Shown piece by piece: positions 43,350 through 52,968 of a stretch of DNA of 64,000 nucleotides. This DNA comes from Leucobacter zeae. GTDB taxonomy: Bacteria > Actinomycetota > Actinomycetes > Actinomycetales > Microbacteriaceae. The translations under genes and the position numbers were made by a program. The DNA lies in contig NZ_QYAB01000001.1 of assembly GCF_016758175.1 (NCBI RefSeq), positions 1,527,849 through 1,591,848 on the forward strand, given 5' to 3'. The first letter of the stretch is position 1. Every line of letters begins with the position of its first letter. The notes beneath the pieces were generated by a model that saw only the letters and a list, made by a program, of their open reading frames with translations, made no database searches and was not told where the DNA came from.

Positions 43350-46073
43350 TCATCGCGGTCGCAGGACGAGCTCGTCCGCCGTCGAAGCGCGGACGGCGGC
43401 GGGGGAGTACGACCAGGGCGCCTGCGCGCCCGCAGCCCAGTCGCGCGTCTGATCGGTGTAGTTGGGGTGGAAGGCGTGCCCGCTGGCACCGGTGAGGTGA
43501 TGCCAGGTCGACGCATCCCAATCGGCGACGTCGACGACCATGCGCATCGACGGCACGCTCGTCGTGGCGAAGCCATCGCCGAGCTCCCAGCCGGTCGCGT
43601 TCACGACGCCGGACCCGCCTCCGACGGGATAGGGGCCGCGATTGAAGAGCGACTCGACCGGCGCGATCCCGCTCTCGCCGAAGGTGCCGCTCGTGAGCGT
43701 GATGGCGTGCAGCTCGCCCCAGTTCCAGCCGTTCGGATCGCTGCCCTGCGCGCGGGTGATCGTCCGCAGCGCGTCCTCGGCGGCGATCCCGAGCAGCTCC
43801 TGCTGCGACGCGGGTGCGCCGTCGGCGTCTCGCGACCACCAGGGCGATTCGGGATCGTCGAGCAGGCGGTCGAACACGAGGGCCAGCCGGGACTGGTCGT
43901 CGCGCGGAACAGCCGTGCCCGCGCTCCCGAGGAGCTGCCGCGACACTTCGTCCCAGAGCACGTTGGCGTAAGCTGCCGCCCCGGAATCGGCGTCGTTCTG
44001 GCCGTCCCACTCGCGCAGCAGACCCAGGGCCCGCTGCACCTGCTCGTCTCCGGTGTCGAAGTCCGCGTAGGCGCGCTGCAGGGAGGCGGCGACCGGGGAA
44101 CGGTTGTCCATCTGGATCTCGGCGAGGTCGGCGGTCGTGACCGGTCCCGCCGCGATCCGGGCCTCGAGCAGTTCGACGATGCGGGCCGCGCGGTAGCCCG
44201 TGTCCCAGTCCCTGCTGAGGAAGTAGGGGTAGCCGTCGTCCACGATCGCGTTGTTGGCGGTGACGATGTACCCGGAGTCGGGGTTGTAGCTCATCGGCTG
44301 CTCGTCGAACGGGACATACCCCTGCCAATCGTAGGAGCTGTCCCAGCCGGGCTGCGGGAGCCAGCCGTCCCCGGCCCCCCGGATCGGGAGCCTGCCCGGC
44401 GCCTGATAGCCGATGTTCCCGTCGACGTCCGCATACATCAGATTCTGCGCGGGCACGTCGAACTGCTCGGCCGCGCGCCGGAAATCCGAGAAGTCCTCCG
44501 CACGGTTCAGGGTGAAGATCGCCTCGGGCGTCGTGCCCGCCTCCAGCGCCGTCCAGCGCAGGCTGACGGCGTTCTCTCCCGGAGGGAGGCCGGCGATGCC
44601 GTCGGCGCGCGCGGCCGTCTCCTCCGCACCGGTTCCGACTCCGACCCGCGGGTCGTCGGCGATCGCCGCGAAGTCGTCCGTGAGATCGGAGACGATCGGG
44701 CCGTGCCGGGTACTGCGGACCTCGATCTCGACATCGTCTCCGCCGGCGACCGAGATGGTTTCGGTGCGCGTCTCGAACGGCAGCTTCTCGCCGTCCTGCC
44801 AGTATCCGTCGTCCTCGACGCGCTCGATGTAGAGATCGGCGACGTCGGTCGTGAGATTCGTGAACCCCCATGCGACGCGCTGATTGTGGCCGATGACGAT
44901 CCCGGGGAGCCCCGAGAAGCTGAATCCCGCGACGTCGAAGGGGCACTCGGGAGTCACCTCGGCGCACCTGAGCTGCATCTGGGTCCACACCGACGGCATC
45001 GCGGCGCCGAGGTGCGGGTCGTTCGCGAGCAGGGGCGCTCCGGTGGAGGTGTGGGCCCCGGACACGACCCACCCGTTGGAGCCGACGCCCTCCGCCTGGG
45101 CCGACACCAGCGCGTCGACGCGCTCGACGGTGTCCGCGAGCGGGCCGAGGGCCGCCCCTGCCGATTCCGCGGTCCCGCCCGTCTCCGCGGTCCCGCCCGT
45201 TTCCGCGGTCGCGGCCGTCTCCGCGGTCCCACCCGTCTCCGCGGACGGTCCGGGGGCCGTGCGAGGCCGCGCCGCGGGCGCCCGCTCGGCGGCCGCGGCT
45301 CCCTGCAGGTCGGCGACGCGCGATCCCGAAGGGTCCTCGGCGAGGATCACCGGGTGCTCGTCGAACGGGTAGCCCGGGTAGAGATCGTTCATGCGTTCGG
45401 ATCCGAGGGCGCGCGACAGCAGCGCGCGGGTCGTCTCGTCCTCGATGTTCGTGCGCAGATCCCACGCCATCGCCTTCAGCCAGGCGGCGGAGTCCGCGGC
45501 CGTCCACGGCTCGGGCGAGTAGTCCGGGTTCTGCAGGCCGAGCACCGCGTATTCGAGGGCGAGCCCGCCGCCCGAACGCTCGGAGAGATAGGCGTTCACG
45601 CCGGCGGCGTAGGCCTCGTAGTACGACCGGGCATCGGCGGGCAGCCGCTCGACCTCCTGCTCGGCGATGCGATGCCAGCCGAGCGTGCGCAGGAATGCGT
45701 CGGTGCCCACCTGCGAGTCCCCGAACAGCTCCGAGAGCCGCGCGCTGGTCAGGTGCCTGCGGAAATCCATCTCCCAGAACCGGTCCTGGGCGTGCACGAA
45801 GCCCTGGGCCATGAAGAGATCGGTGCTCGTCTCGGCGGTGATCGTCGGGATGCCGCGGGCGTCGCGCTGCACGACGACGCCCGCCTCGAGCCCGTCCAGT
45901 TCGATCTCGCCGTTCACCTGCGGGAAGGCGCGCGCGACGGTCCATGCGCCGAATCCCGCCGCGCCGACGGCGACGACGAGCACGGCCGCGAGCCCCCACA
46001 CGAGCGCCCTGCGGATTCGCGAACGCCGCGACCGACGCTTCGGTTCCGGGCGAGTGCCCTCGGGTGACGTCAT
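43350..46073 (-). CDS. Penicillin acylase family (Ntn-hydrolase) protein, membrane-anchored
   Basis: 907 residues. After a basic cytoplasmic tail, one hydrophobic segment (about 28-48) anchors or exports it. The alpha-chain region begins with V-Q-R-D-A-R-G-I-P-T-I-T-A. The self-cleavage site is G-V-G-S-N-G-W-V with nucleophile Ser332, and the beta chain has the conserved A-N-D-P-H-L and H-N-Q-R-V-A-W-G. Family members cleave beta-lactams, acyl-homoserine lactones or other amides; the substrate is unknown. The linker before Ser332 carries hexapeptide repeats. ATG 46073 follows AGGAGGA by seven bases. Confidence 0.9.
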   Translation of the reverse strand: MTSPEGTRPEPKRRSRRSRIRRALVWGLAAVLVVAVGAAGFGAWTVARAFPQVNGEIELDGLEAGVVVQRDARGIPTITAETSTDLFMAQGFVHAQDRFWEMDFRRHLTSARLSELFGDSQVGTDAFLRTLGWHRIAEQEVERLPADARSYYEAYAAGVNAYLSERSGGGLALEYAVLGLQNPDYSPEPWTAADSAAWLKAMAWDLRTNIEDETTRALLSRALGSERMNDLYPGYPFDEHPVILAEDPSGSRVADLQGAAAAERAPAARPRTAPGPSAETGGTAETAATAETGGTAETGGTAESAGAALGPLADTVERVDALVSAQAEGVGSNGWVVSGAHTSTGAPLLANDPHLGAAMPSVWTQMQLRCAEVTPECPFDVAGFSFSGLPGIVIGHNQRVAWGFTNLTTDVADLYIERVEDDGYWQDGEKLPFETRTETISVAGGDDVEIEVRSTRHGPIVSDLTDDFAAIADDPRVGVGTGAEETAARADGIAGLPPGENAVSLRWTALEAGTTPEAIFTLNRAEDFSDFRRAAEQFDVPAQNLMYADVDGNIGYQAPGRLPIRGAGDGWLPQPGWDSSYDWQGYVPFDEQPMSYNPDSGYIVTANNAIVDDGYPYFLSRDWDTGYRAARIVELLEARIAAGPVTTADLAEIQMDNRSPVAASLQRAYADFDTGDEQVQRALGLLREWDGQNDADSGAAAYANVLWDEVSRQLLGSAGTAVPRDDQSRLALVFDRLLDDPESPWWSRDADGAPASQQELLGIAAEDALRTITRAQGSDPNGWNWGELHAITLTSGTFGESGIAPVESLFNRGPYPVGGGSGVVNATGWELGDGFATTSVPSMRMVVDVADWDASTWHHLTGASGHAFHPNYTDQTRDWAAGAQAPWSYSPAAVRASTADELVLRPR
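45163..45245 (-). repeat. 18-base in-frame tandem repeat in the acylase gene
   Basis: Four to five copies with period 18 (gtctccgcggtcccgccc and variants), each encoding G-G-T-A-E-T or a variant in the linker before the autocatalytic serine. Confidence 0.85.
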
Positions 46074-46145
46074 CGTCCGGTCCTCCTGCGTCCGCATCGA
46101 CTGCGCCCGGTCACGTCGGCATCCGCCGCGCCCGAGCTCGGGCTC

Positions 46146-46151
46146 AGCCTA
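46146..46151 (-). promoter_or_regulatory. Probable -10 box of the acylase gene
   Basis: TAGGCT on the minus strand, about 70 bases before ATG 46073; leadered, with an AGGAGGA ribosome site at 46081-46087. Confidence 0.45.
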
Positions 46152-46223
46152 TCCGGGACCCGCGACATCGACCCGGCGCCCGGCCGGGGCGTCGTGCTCG
46201 CCGCCGGTGTCGGAGGCGCTCAG

Positions 46224-46229
46224 TAGGCT
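46224..46229 (+). promoter_or_regulatory. -10 box of adnAB, leaderless
   Basis: TAGGCT, six bases before the ATG at 46236. Confidence 0.6.
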
Positions 46230-46235
46230 GATTCC

Positions 46236-49200
46236 ATGATCCGATGGGACCCCACGCAGGAGGCGGTGCTCGCGCTCGACCCGGCGCGGCACGCGCGCAT
46301 CGTCGGTGCCCCGGGAAGCGGGAAGACCCGGGTGCTGATCGAGGCCTACGCGCGGCTGCTCGAACGGCCCGACTGGTCCGAGGGCGACGCGCTCGTGCTG
46401 GCGCCCGATCGGCTCGTGGCCTCCCGCGTGCGCGGCGCGATCGAACGGCGGGTCCGGCGCGCGCTCGGCGGCACGCCGGTGCGGACGACGGCGTCCCTCG
46501 CCTTCGCGCTGCTCGCCCGCGCCGCAGCGACGGCCGGCACGGCGCCGCCCCGGTTGCTCACGGGGAACGTGCAGGACGAGGCGATCGCGTCGGTCGTCTC
46601 GGACGCCCTCGCGTCCGGCGTCGAGTCCGTTCTCGCCCCCGATGTGCTCATCAGCCCCCAGTTCCGGGCCGAGTTGCGCGAGTTCATCAGAGTGCTCGAT
46701 GATTTCGACCTCGACCATGCTGCGCTCCGCGTCAGTCTGGAACGCATGCGCGGGGCGGCAGGCGCCGACGCGCACTCGGACGCGCCGTCGGACGAGTGGA
46801 TCGCGCGCTGGATCGAGGGCGTCGGGATCGCGGCCGCCGTCTCGGAGCGGCTCGCTGCCGAACGCCCAGATGAGCTCGGGTCGAGCGCGCTGCTGCGAGC
46901 CGCGACGCATGAGGTCTCGCGAGGGGCGGGCGTTCCGAGGCTCCTCCTCATCGACGACGCGCAGGAACTGGGCGAGGGGCAGCTGGCGCTGATCGCCGCA
47001 TGCGCCGCCGCGGGGAGCCGCGTCTGGGCGTTCGGCGATCCCGATCTCACGACCGGGGCGTTCCGCGGCGAGCGGCTCCGGATCCTCGGTGGGGTCGAAG
47101 CGGAGTTCGGGCGCAGGCGCGCGGCCGCGCACGGGGTCGCGGGCGCCGCAGCGCCTTTGCCCGAGCCGCGACCGGCCGGAGGGGACGGCGAGCAGCGGGT
47201 GGTGCTCGGACGGGTGCACCGGCACGGCGAGGGGGTGCGGGAGTTCGTGCGGAGTCTGACCACCCGGATCGGGTCCTCGGGAGAGACGGCGCACCGTGCG
47301 GCCGAAGCCGCTCTGATCCGCACGAGCGAGCGGGGCGACGCGGCCGGCGACGCGGCGCGGCGCGGCGCGCCCGAGGTGGATCCGGTGCGGTTCGCGCGAG
47401 CGGGAGGAGCCGCGGAGCAGCTCGGCGTGATCGCGCACCGGATGCGGAGCCTGAGACTCGGCCTCGGGGGAGGGGAGCCGCTCGGATGGGGCGAGATGGC
47501 CGTGATCTGCCGTTCTCGCGGAGAGGCGACGCGCGTGGCCAGGAGCCTCGCCGGTCACCAGGTGCCGACCGGGGTCGCAGCCGGCGGCATCGTGCTGCGC
47601 GAGCATCAGATCGTGCGCGAGCTCATCCGACTGCTGCAGCACGCGCTCGGCATCGCCGCGTGCGAGCCCGGCGATGTGCTGCGCCTCGCGGGCGGCGTGA
47701 TCGGCGGCCTCGACCCCGTCGCCGTGCGGAGGCTCCGGGGCGCTCTGCTGCTCCAGGAGCGCAGAACCGCACGCGCCGAGGGGCGCGAGGCGCGGAGCAT
47801 CGACGCGCTCGTGCTCGAGGCCTTCGCCGTCCCTGGGACCGAGCCGGTGGTCGACAGCGCGGGCGGGCGGGCGCTGCGCAGGCTCGCTCGGATCGCCGCC
47901 GCCGGGGTCGCGGTCCGCGACGCGGGCGGAACGCCCCGCGAGACGCTCTGGGCCGTTTGGGACGCGACGGGGCTGTCCCAGCGCTGGCAGGATGCGGCGC
48001 TCGAGGGACGGGGCGTGCGCGCCGACGAGGCGCACCGGTCGCTCGACGCCGTGCTCGGACTGTTCTTCGCGCTGCAGCGCCACGAGGAGAACGACAGCGC
48101 GCAGCCGATCCCCGACCTGCTCGAGGACCTGCTGCAGAGCGCGGTCCCGGAGGACACGCTCGCGAGCCGGAGCGAGCGCGAATCCGTCACGGTGACGACC
48201 CCCCAGGGCGCGATCGGGAGGGAGTTCGCGTTCGTGGCCGTCGTCGGGGTGCAGGACGGGAGCTGGCCGAACCTGCGCTCGCGGGGATCGCTGCTCGGCA
48301 CGGCCGCCCTCGAGCGATGGCTCGGCGGGGGAGCGGCGACGCCCCCGTCCCGGCGGGACACGATCCACGACGAGCTGCGCCTGTTCGCGCACAGCTGCGC
48401 ACGCGCGAGCCGCGAGCTGCTCGTGGTCGCGATCGCCGACGAGGATCATCATCCCGGCCCGTTCTTCGGGTTCGGCCGCGATCACCTGTGCACCGGTCTG
48501 CCGAGCTCGCGGCTCACGCTGCGCGGTGCGACCGCTGCGATGCGGCGTCGACTGACGCGGGACCCCGGCGACGCGGTCGCGCTCGGATCGCTCGCAGCGC
48601 TCGCCGAGGCTCAGGCGGCGGGCGCCGGGCCCGAGGAATGGTACGGGGTGCGCGCGCCGAGCAGCGAGTCGCCGCTGTTCGCCGATGACGACCCCGATGC
48701 GCTCGTCCCCGTGAGCCCGTCGCAGCTCGAGTCGGTCGAGCAGTGCCCGCTCGACTGGGCGATCGCTGCGCTCGGAGGCGGCTCCGGAAGCGTGCAGGCG
48801 AGCCTCGGCACCCTCGTGCACCATGCGCTGGAGCGGGCCGACGGGCACAGTGCCGAGGAGCTGCTCGAGCTCATCTCGGCCGAGTGGGGCAAACTGCCCT
48901 TCGACGCCGAGTGGGAGTCCGAGCGCGCGAAGCGCACCGCGGGGCGGATGGCTGCCGGGCTGGCGGCGTATCTCGCGGAGTTCGACGCCTCGGAGCGTTC
49001 GTTGCTCGGTCGCGAATCGGGCTTCTCGATCCCGCTCGCGACCGCCGAACTGCGCGGCATGGCCGATCGGCTGGAACGTCTCGAGCGCCCCGGCGGAACG
49101 GAGATCACGGTGCTCGACCTGAAGACGGGCCGGACTCCCGCCACGAAAGCCGAGGCGGAGCACCACGTTCAGCTGCAGGCGTATCAGCTGGGTGTGGTGC

Positions 49201-49496
49201 GCGGAGCGTTCCGCACCGGGACCGGGGACCAGGCGGCGGGAGTCGACCCGGCTGTGAGCGGCGGGGCGAGGCTGCTCTACGTCCACCCCGACGCGACGAA
49301 GGGGGCGGCGTTCGTCGAGCGGGTGCAGCAGCCGATCGACGCCGAGGCGCAGGACGCGCTCGTGAGCCGCGTCGAGGCCGCGGCGTCGGTGATGGCCTCC
49401 GGCGCGTTCACCGCACGGGTGGAGCACCATTGCACCGACCCGCACCGTCCGGGCAACTGCCGGCTCCACGTCATCCAGGCGGTGAGCCGGGCATGA
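46236..49496 (+). CDS. adnA: ATP-dependent helicase/nuclease subunit AdnA
   Basis: 1086 residues. UvrD-like motor followed by a RecB-type nuclease, one half of the actinobacterial AdnAB end-resection machine. Walker A G-A-P-G-S-G-K-T is at 24-31; the Walker B region reads L-L-L-I-D-D-A-Q (near 240), with Asp where most helicases have Glu. The C-terminal nuclease has L-D-L-K-T-G-R-T-P and Q-L-Q-A-Y-Q-L. Cysteines in E-Q-C-P-L-D-W and H-H-C ... G-N-C suggest a metal or iron-sulfur site like that of related nucleases. Its stop overlaps adnB as ATGA. Confidence 0.92.
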   Translation: MIRWDPTQEAVLALDPARHARIVGAPGSGKTRVLIEAYARLLERPDWSEGDALVLAPDRLVASRVRGAIERRVRRALGGTPVRTTASLAFALLARAAATAGTAPPRLLTGNVQDEAIASVVSDALASGVESVLAPDVLISPQFRAELREFIRVLDDFDLDHAALRVSLERMRGAAGADAHSDAPSDEWIARWIEGVGIAAAVSERLAAERPDELGSSALLRAATHEVSRGAGVPRLLLIDDAQELGEGQLALIAACAAAGSRVWAFGDPDLTTGAFRGERLRILGGVEAEFGRRRAAAHGVAGAAAPLPEPRPAGGDGEQRVVLGRVHRHGEGVREFVRSLTTRIGSSGETAHRAAEAALIRTSERGDAAGDAARRGAPEVDPVRFARAGGAAEQLGVIAHRMRSLRLGLGGGEPLGWGEMAVICRSRGEATRVARSLAGHQVPTGVAAGGIVLREHQIVRELIRLLQHALGIAACEPGDVLRLAGGVIGGLDPVAVRRLRGALLLQERRTARAEGREARSIDALVLEAFAVPGTEPVVDSAGGRALRRLARIAAAGVAVRDAGGTPRETLWAVWDATGLSQRWQDAALEGRGVRADEAHRSLDAVLGLFFALQRHEENDSAQPIPDLLEDLLQSAVPEDTLASRSERESVTVTTPQGAIGREFAFVAVVGVQDGSWPNLRSRGSLLGTAALERWLGGGAATPPSRRDTIHDELRLFAHSCARASRELLVVAIADEDHHPGPFFGFGRDHLCTGLPSSRLTLRGATAAMRRRLTRDPGDAVALGSLAALAEAQAAGAGPEEWYGVRAPSSESPLFADDDPDALVPVSPSQLESVEQCPLDWAIAALGGGSGSVQASLGTLVHHALERADGHSAEELLELISAEWGKLPFDAEWESERAKRTAGRMAAGLAAYLAEFDASERSLLGRESGFSIPLATAELRGMADRLERLERPGGTEITVLDLKTGRTPATKAEAEHHVQLQAYQLGVVRGAFRTGTGDQAAGVDPAVSGGARLLYVHPDATKGAAFVERVQQPIDAEAQDALVSRVEAAASVMASGAFTARVEHHCTDPHRPGNCRLHVIQAVSRA

Positions 49497-52400
49497 CGGC
49501 GAGCACGATGCGCAGCGCACCGGTGTTCGGCGCGGCGAGGATCGCCGAGCTCCTCGCCGTGCCCCCGCAGACGCCGCTGCTGCCGACCGCCGAGCAGCAG
49601 GCGGTCATCGAGCATCCGCTGCACGGCAGCGCCCTGATCGTCGCGGGAGCCGGGAGCGGGAAGACCGAGACCATGGCGAACCGAGTCGTCTGGCTCGTCG
49701 CGAACGGCCTCGTCGCGCCGGACCAGGTGCTCGGGTTGACGTTCACCCGCAAGGCGGCCGGGGAGCTCCGGGAGCGGATCTCCAGCCGACTCGACGCCTT
49801 CGGAGCGCGCCTGCGCGACGCCGCCGAGCGCGGAGCCCTCTCCGCTGCGGAGCTCGCGCGACTCGAGGAGCTCGACGCATCGCTCGCGGAGGGGCTCGAC
49901 CTCCCCGACGTGAGCACGTACAACTCGTTCGCGGCCGGGGTGCTGCAGGAGTTCGGCGCGTCGGCGGGGATCGCGCCGGGCGCCGTCATCATCGACGAGG
50001 CCACCGCATGGCGGATCGCTCGCGAGACGATCCTGGCGAGCGACGACGCAGGGCTCGCGACGAGCGAGCTGCGGACGCCGCAGCTCATCAAGCACGTGCT
50101 CGCGATGGATCGCGCCGTCGCGGACAACCTCACGTCGCTCGACCGCGTCGACCAGGTGATCGCCGAGTTCACGCGCGTGCTCGAACTGCCCTACAACGAG
50201 AAGGAGCTCACGGGAGAGCGCAGCGGCAAGGTCTACGCTCCGGTGCGCGATGCCGTGGCGAGCCTCGCGGAGACGCCGCTCATCACCCGGCTCGCCCGCC
50301 GGTACGCCGAGGAGAAGGAGCGCAGAGGGCTGCTCGAGTTCTCGGACCAGCTGGCACTCGCCACGCGAACGCTCGAACGCTCCGCTGACGCGATCGCGGT
50401 GCTCCGTGCGCGCCATCGCGCGGTGCTGCTCGACGAGGTGCAGGACACCTCGGTCGGACAGACGCGACTGCTCTCCAGAATCTTCGCCGGGACTCCGGTC
50501 ATGGCCGTCGGAGACCCCCATCAGTCCATCTACGGCTGGCGCGGCGCGTCGGCGGAGGGGCTGAAGTCCTTCCACAGCGACTTCCGCGGCAGGCGTGCTT
50601 CTGGGCGCGGATCCGCCGACGACGAACCCGTGGCCGGCGCGACCGAACCCACGGCGCAGGCCCGGACGCTCACGCTCTCGACGAGCTGGCGCAACCCCGA
50701 GACCGTGCTCCAGGCGGCGAACCGGATCTCGGCGCCGCTCGCCGCCGATGCCGCGGTCGACGTGCCGGAACTCGCGCCCCGCCCCGGGGCATCCGCCGGC
50801 CGGGTCGAGTGGTGCTATCCCGAGACCGTGCACGACGAGCGGCGCAGGGTCGCGGAATGGATGGCGACCGCTCGGGAGGAGCACGTCGCGCACCACGGAG
50901 CGCCTCCGAGCGCCGCCGTGATCTTCCGCAGCCGCAAGCCGATGGCGGCGTTCGCCGCCGAACTCACGGTCCGCGGCGTGCCGAACCGCATCGTCGGGCT
51001 CGGCGGGCTGCTCACGACCCCCGAGATCACCGACATCGTGAGCGCGCTCCGCTGCATCTGGTACGCGGATGCCGGGGGCGACCTCATCCGCCTGCTCGCC
51101 GGGCCGCGGTTCCGCATCGGCGTCGCGGACCTCGCCGGTCTTCGAGAGGCCGCGCGCTGGTTCGGGTCGCGCGACGTCGCGCAGCAGCCGCTCAGCCCGG
51201 AGGACCGCGCCTCCGACAGTGTCCTGCCCGATCCGGATCGTCAGTTCACGCTCATCGACGCGCTCGATCAGATCGCCTCCATGCAGCGCCTGGAGCACCG
51301 GGCGCTCGCGGAGATCTCACCCGTGGGCCGCGACCGCCTGCGCGAAGCGGGCCGCATGCTGGCCGGGCTGCGCCAGGGGGTCGGCGGAGACATCGGGGAG
51401 CTGATCGCGGCGGTCGTCCAGGCATTGCGCATCGACATCGAGCTCGAGGCCAACGAGTCTCGGGATCACGGCGGATCGGCGACCGCCCTCGCGAACATCG
51501 ACGCGTTCGTCGAGCTGGTCGAGGGCTATCTCGCGATCGACAGCCGCGGCACCCTCCCGTCGCTCCTCGAGTGGATCGAGCGCGCCATCGAGTCCGACGA
51601 GACGGCAGAGCACGTCCCGGAGCCGGTACCGGGTACCGTGCAGCTGATCACCGCGCACGGTTCGAAGGGCCTCGAGTGGGACATCGTCGCGGTGCCGCGA
51701 TTCGTCGAGGGGGAGTTCCCCGGAACGACCCGCGACGGCGCGGGCTGGCTCCGGACGGGGCAGATCCCCGACGAGCTCCGCGGCGATGCATCGGCACGAC
51801 CCGCCTTCGACTGGCGCATCGCGGCGACGCAGCAGGAGCTGCGGGATCGGATCGCCGAGTACCGCGCGGAGCTCAAGGAGCGCCACGCTGATGAGGAGCG
51901 CCGGCTCGCCTACGTCGCCGTGACCCGCTCGGCCGGCCGACTGCTGCTGAGCGGATCGTTCTGGGGCGGCCAGTCGCGGCAGCGGCCGCCGTCGCGCTTC
52001 CTCCTCGAACTGCAGGAGTCGGGCGTCATCGCCGGTCTGCCGGAGCGGAGCGAGCATGAGGAGGATCCCAGCGAAGAGGCGGAGCTCACACTGCAATGGC
52101 CGCTGGACCCGTTGGGCGCACGCGCCGAGCCGGTGCTGCGCGCCGCCGCGGTGCTGCGCGCCGAGCTCGGCGAGCGAGCGGACGACGCAGCCCGAGCCAG
52201 CCGAGCCGTCGTCGATCCGACCGTCGAACTGCTGCTCGCCGAGCGCGAGCAGGCCCGGGGCGGGCGGGCCGATCCCCGGATCGCGGATGGCGGCGAGGCC
52301 GCCGAACGCATCACGGCCTCCTCGTTCCACGAGTTCATCGATGATCCGGTGCTCGCCGAGCGGCGTCGATTGCGGCCGGTGCCGCAGCGGCCCTTCCGAC

Positions 52401-52960
52401 GCACGCGCATCGGCAACCGTTTCCACGAGTGGGTGGAGCGACGTGCGACCACTGCGCGCGGGGCAGCACTGCCGCTCTCCGGTCTGGATCCGGAGGAATG
52501 GGACGACGGGAGAGGAGAGTTCGCGGTCGAACGCGAACTGGAGCCGTTGATCGAGAACTTCGAGCGATCACGGTGGGCCGAGCGCAGACCCATCGCGGTC
52601 GAGCAGGAGGTGACGATCCCGTTCGCCGGCCGAACGCTGGTCTGCAAGCTCGACGCCGTCTACCGCGTCGAGTCCGAGACGGGGGCGTCGCGGTACGAGG
52701 TCGTCGATTGGAAGGCGGGCGCCTCACCGAAGACCCCGGCGGAGCGGGAGACGCGCTTCTTCCAGCTCGATCTCTACCGGCACGCGTACGCCCAGTGGGC
52801 GGAGGTCGACCCGGGGCTCATCGACGTCTCGCTGTTCTACGTCGCAGAGGGCGTCGAACTCGTCGGCGAGCGCCCGCGAAGCCTCGAGGAACTCGAGGCC
52901 ATCTGGACGGAGGCCGCCGCGCGGCTCTCCTCCGCCGGAAGCCGGGTCGTGGGCGAATGA
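49493..52960 (+). CDS. adnB: ATP-dependent helicase/nuclease subunit AdnB
   Basis: 1155 residues; partner of AdnA in processing double-strand breaks for recombination. Intact UvrD-type motor: Walker A A-G-A-G-S-G-K-T (51-58), T-F-T-R-K-A-A, Walker B L-L-D-E-V-Q-D (near 312), G-D-P-H-Q-S-I-Y, I-T-A-H-G-S-K-G-L-E-W and V-T-R-S. The C-terminal nuclease has G-N-R-F-H-E-W and V-V-D-W-K-A-G with the downstream Q-L-D-L-Y. It is the better-conserved motor of the pair. It converges on the kinase-like gene with eight bases between stops. Confidence 0.93.
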   Translation: MTASTMRSAPVFGAARIAELLAVPPQTPLLPTAEQQAVIEHPLHGSALIVAGAGSGKTETMANRVVWLVANGLVAPDQVLGLTFTRKAAGELRERISSRLDAFGARLRDAAERGALSAAELARLEELDASLAEGLDLPDVSTYNSFAAGVLQEFGASAGIAPGAVIIDEATAWRIARETILASDDAGLATSELRTPQLIKHVLAMDRAVADNLTSLDRVDQVIAEFTRVLELPYNEKELTGERSGKVYAPVRDAVASLAETPLITRLARRYAEEKERRGLLEFSDQLALATRTLERSADAIAVLRARHRAVLLDEVQDTSVGQTRLLSRIFAGTPVMAVGDPHQSIYGWRGASAEGLKSFHSDFRGRRASGRGSADDEPVAGATEPTAQARTLTLSTSWRNPETVLQAANRISAPLAADAAVDVPELAPRPGASAGRVEWCYPETVHDERRRVAEWMATAREEHVAHHGAPPSAAVIFRSRKPMAAFAAELTVRGVPNRIVGLGGLLTTPEITDIVSALRCIWYADAGGDLIRLLAGPRFRIGVADLAGLREAARWFGSRDVAQQPLSPEDRASDSVLPDPDRQFTLIDALDQIASMQRLEHRALAEISPVGRDRLREAGRMLAGLRQGVGGDIGELIAAVVQALRIDIELEANESRDHGGSATALANIDAFVELVEGYLAIDSRGTLPSLLEWIERAIESDETAEHVPEPVPGTVQLITAHGSKGLEWDIVAVPRFVEGEFPGTTRDGAGWLRTGQIPDELRGDASARPAFDWRIAATQQELRDRIAEYRAELKERHADEERRLAYVAVTRSAGRLLLSGSFWGGQSRQRPPSRFLLELQESGVIAGLPERSEHEEDPSEEAELTLQWPLDPLGARAEPVLRAAAVLRAELGERADDAARASRAVVDPTVELLLAEREQARGGRADPRIADGGEAAERITASSFHEFIDDPVLAERRRLRPVPQRPFRRTRIGNRFHEWVERRATTARGAALPLSGLDPEEWDDGRGEFAVERELEPLIENFERSRWAERRPIAVEQEVTIPFAGRTLVCKLDAVYRVESETGASRYEVVDWKAGASPKTPAERETRFFQLDLYRHAYAQWAEVDPGLIDVSLFYVAEGVELVGERPRSLEELEAIWTEAAARLSSAGSRVVGE

Positions 52961-52968
52961 GGCGCCGC

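Noticed and set aside
46149..49520. A very long minus-strand open frame opposite adnA, and a similar one at 60759-63974 opposite the UPF0182 gene
   Set aside because: In very GC-rich DNA stop codons are rare in antisense frames. The translations are arginine-rich low-complexity sequence without domains, while the opposite strands encode clear families.
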